Shown: in pieces, positions 23,599 through 23,721 of the stretch | How positions within the stretch are numbered: position 1 is the first letter of the stretch | Layout of the letters: the number at the start of each line of letters is the position of its first letter | Source: UMGS1484 sp045593325 | GTDB lineage: Bacteria; Bacillota; Clostridia; Oscillospirales; Acutalibacteraceae | Reading direction: 5' to 3' | Length of the DNA: 23,721 nucleotides | NCBI GenBank assembly: GCA_045593325.1 | Contig: JAZNWL010000042.1 | Coordinates: 1 to 23,721, forward strand | Notes under the pieces: generated by a model | What the model was told of the DNA's origin: nothing | The model's input: only the letters and a program-made list of their open reading frames with translations | Database searches by the model: none | Position numbers and translations under genes: made by a program

Positions 23599-23703
23599 CC
23601 TACAAATGCTATTTTTTGATTTCACATCGCCTCAAACCTTGACATACGCCAGTATGCCTGCGGTTTTCGTCTTCCTGAAATACAAAAAATATCAATTTGT
23701 AGG
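23599..23703. repeat. Large imperfect inverted repeat
   Basis: The left arm (23599-23624: CCTACAAAT, then TATTTTTTG, then ATTTCA) is matched by the right arm (23676-23703: TGAAAT, CAAAAAATA, ATTTGTAGG) with small bulges. Inside, AAACC/GGTTT (23634-23638 with 23662-23666) and CATAC/GTATG (23643-23647 with 23652-23656) pair concentrically. The whole can form one long stem of about 105 bases. No coding sequence is seen. It may be a MITE-like or palindromic repeat; the right flank is cut by the window end soon after. Confidence 0.6.
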
Positions 23704-23721
23704 TTCGTAGAAATTTCTGCC

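Noticed and set aside
23407..23619. Plus-strand open frame ending in WQDSNLPTPTNAIF
   Set aside because: The WQDSNL-type peptide is what results from reading a T-arm-like hairpin in antisense; the frame also covers a terminator and has no ribosome site.
21212..23721. CRISPR array
   Set aside because: Repeats here are palindromic, irregular in spacing and too few; there are no equal spacers and no cas genes.

Overview
The window looks like a chromosomal segment of an anaerobic Bacillota of class Clostridia, probably a gut or rumen relative of Ruminococcaceae/Oscillospirales. This rests on Gram-positive style Shine-Dalgarno sites before most genes, the recA-recX-rimO and YqhQ(DUF1385)-prmC gene order, lipoproteins with Firmicutes lipoboxes, and cohesin/dockerin-type surface proteins. 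Genus-level placement is not possible from the sequence alone. Almost everything up to 20.5 kb is on the minus strand; the last 3 kb is on the plus strand.

Region 1 (1-7.6 kb, minus). A tightly packed housekeeping cluster. In transcription order it holds a lipoprotein with DxDxDG repeats, an OmpR-type response regulator, its sensor kinase, a YqhQ-like membrane protein, prmC, recA, recX and the start of rimO. Several genes overlap or abut, for example TAACATG between the YqhQ gene and prmC, and TAATG between recA and recX. A good sigma-A type promoter lies before the lipoprotein.

Region 2 (7.65-9.0 kb, minus). A single secreted protein with a dockerin at each end, a cohesin-like domain and two helical repeats, followed by a clear terminator.

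Region 3 (9.1-17.6 kb, minus). A pyruvate (2-oxoacid) dehydrogenase locus: a DeoR-family regulator, E2, E3, and an E1 with alpha and beta chains fused. Behind a terminator-like hairpin follow lipoate-protein ligase, which can lipoylate E2, and mannitol-1-phosphate dehydrogenase. Two promoter-like sites each overlap an inverted repeat, one before the regulator and one before E2.

Region 4 (17.6-20.6 kb, minus, visibly more AT-rich). A secreted cohesin-like/dockerin/ricin-like/metallopeptidase protein whose reading frame is broken near its N-terminus, followed 15 bases later by a lipoprotein of unknown function.

Region 5 (20.7-23.7 kb, plus). A small CBS-pair protein resembling c-di-AMP-binding DarB/CbpB, then an accessory-looking stretch. 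That stretch has an array of four small hairpins, a 15-base direct repeat on each side of an AT-rich AAA ATPase/PD-(D/E)XK protein, a promoter bracketed by a perfect 9-base inverted repeat, and a large inverted repeat with a tRNA T-arm look-alike at the window end. This last region is the best candidate for something little described.
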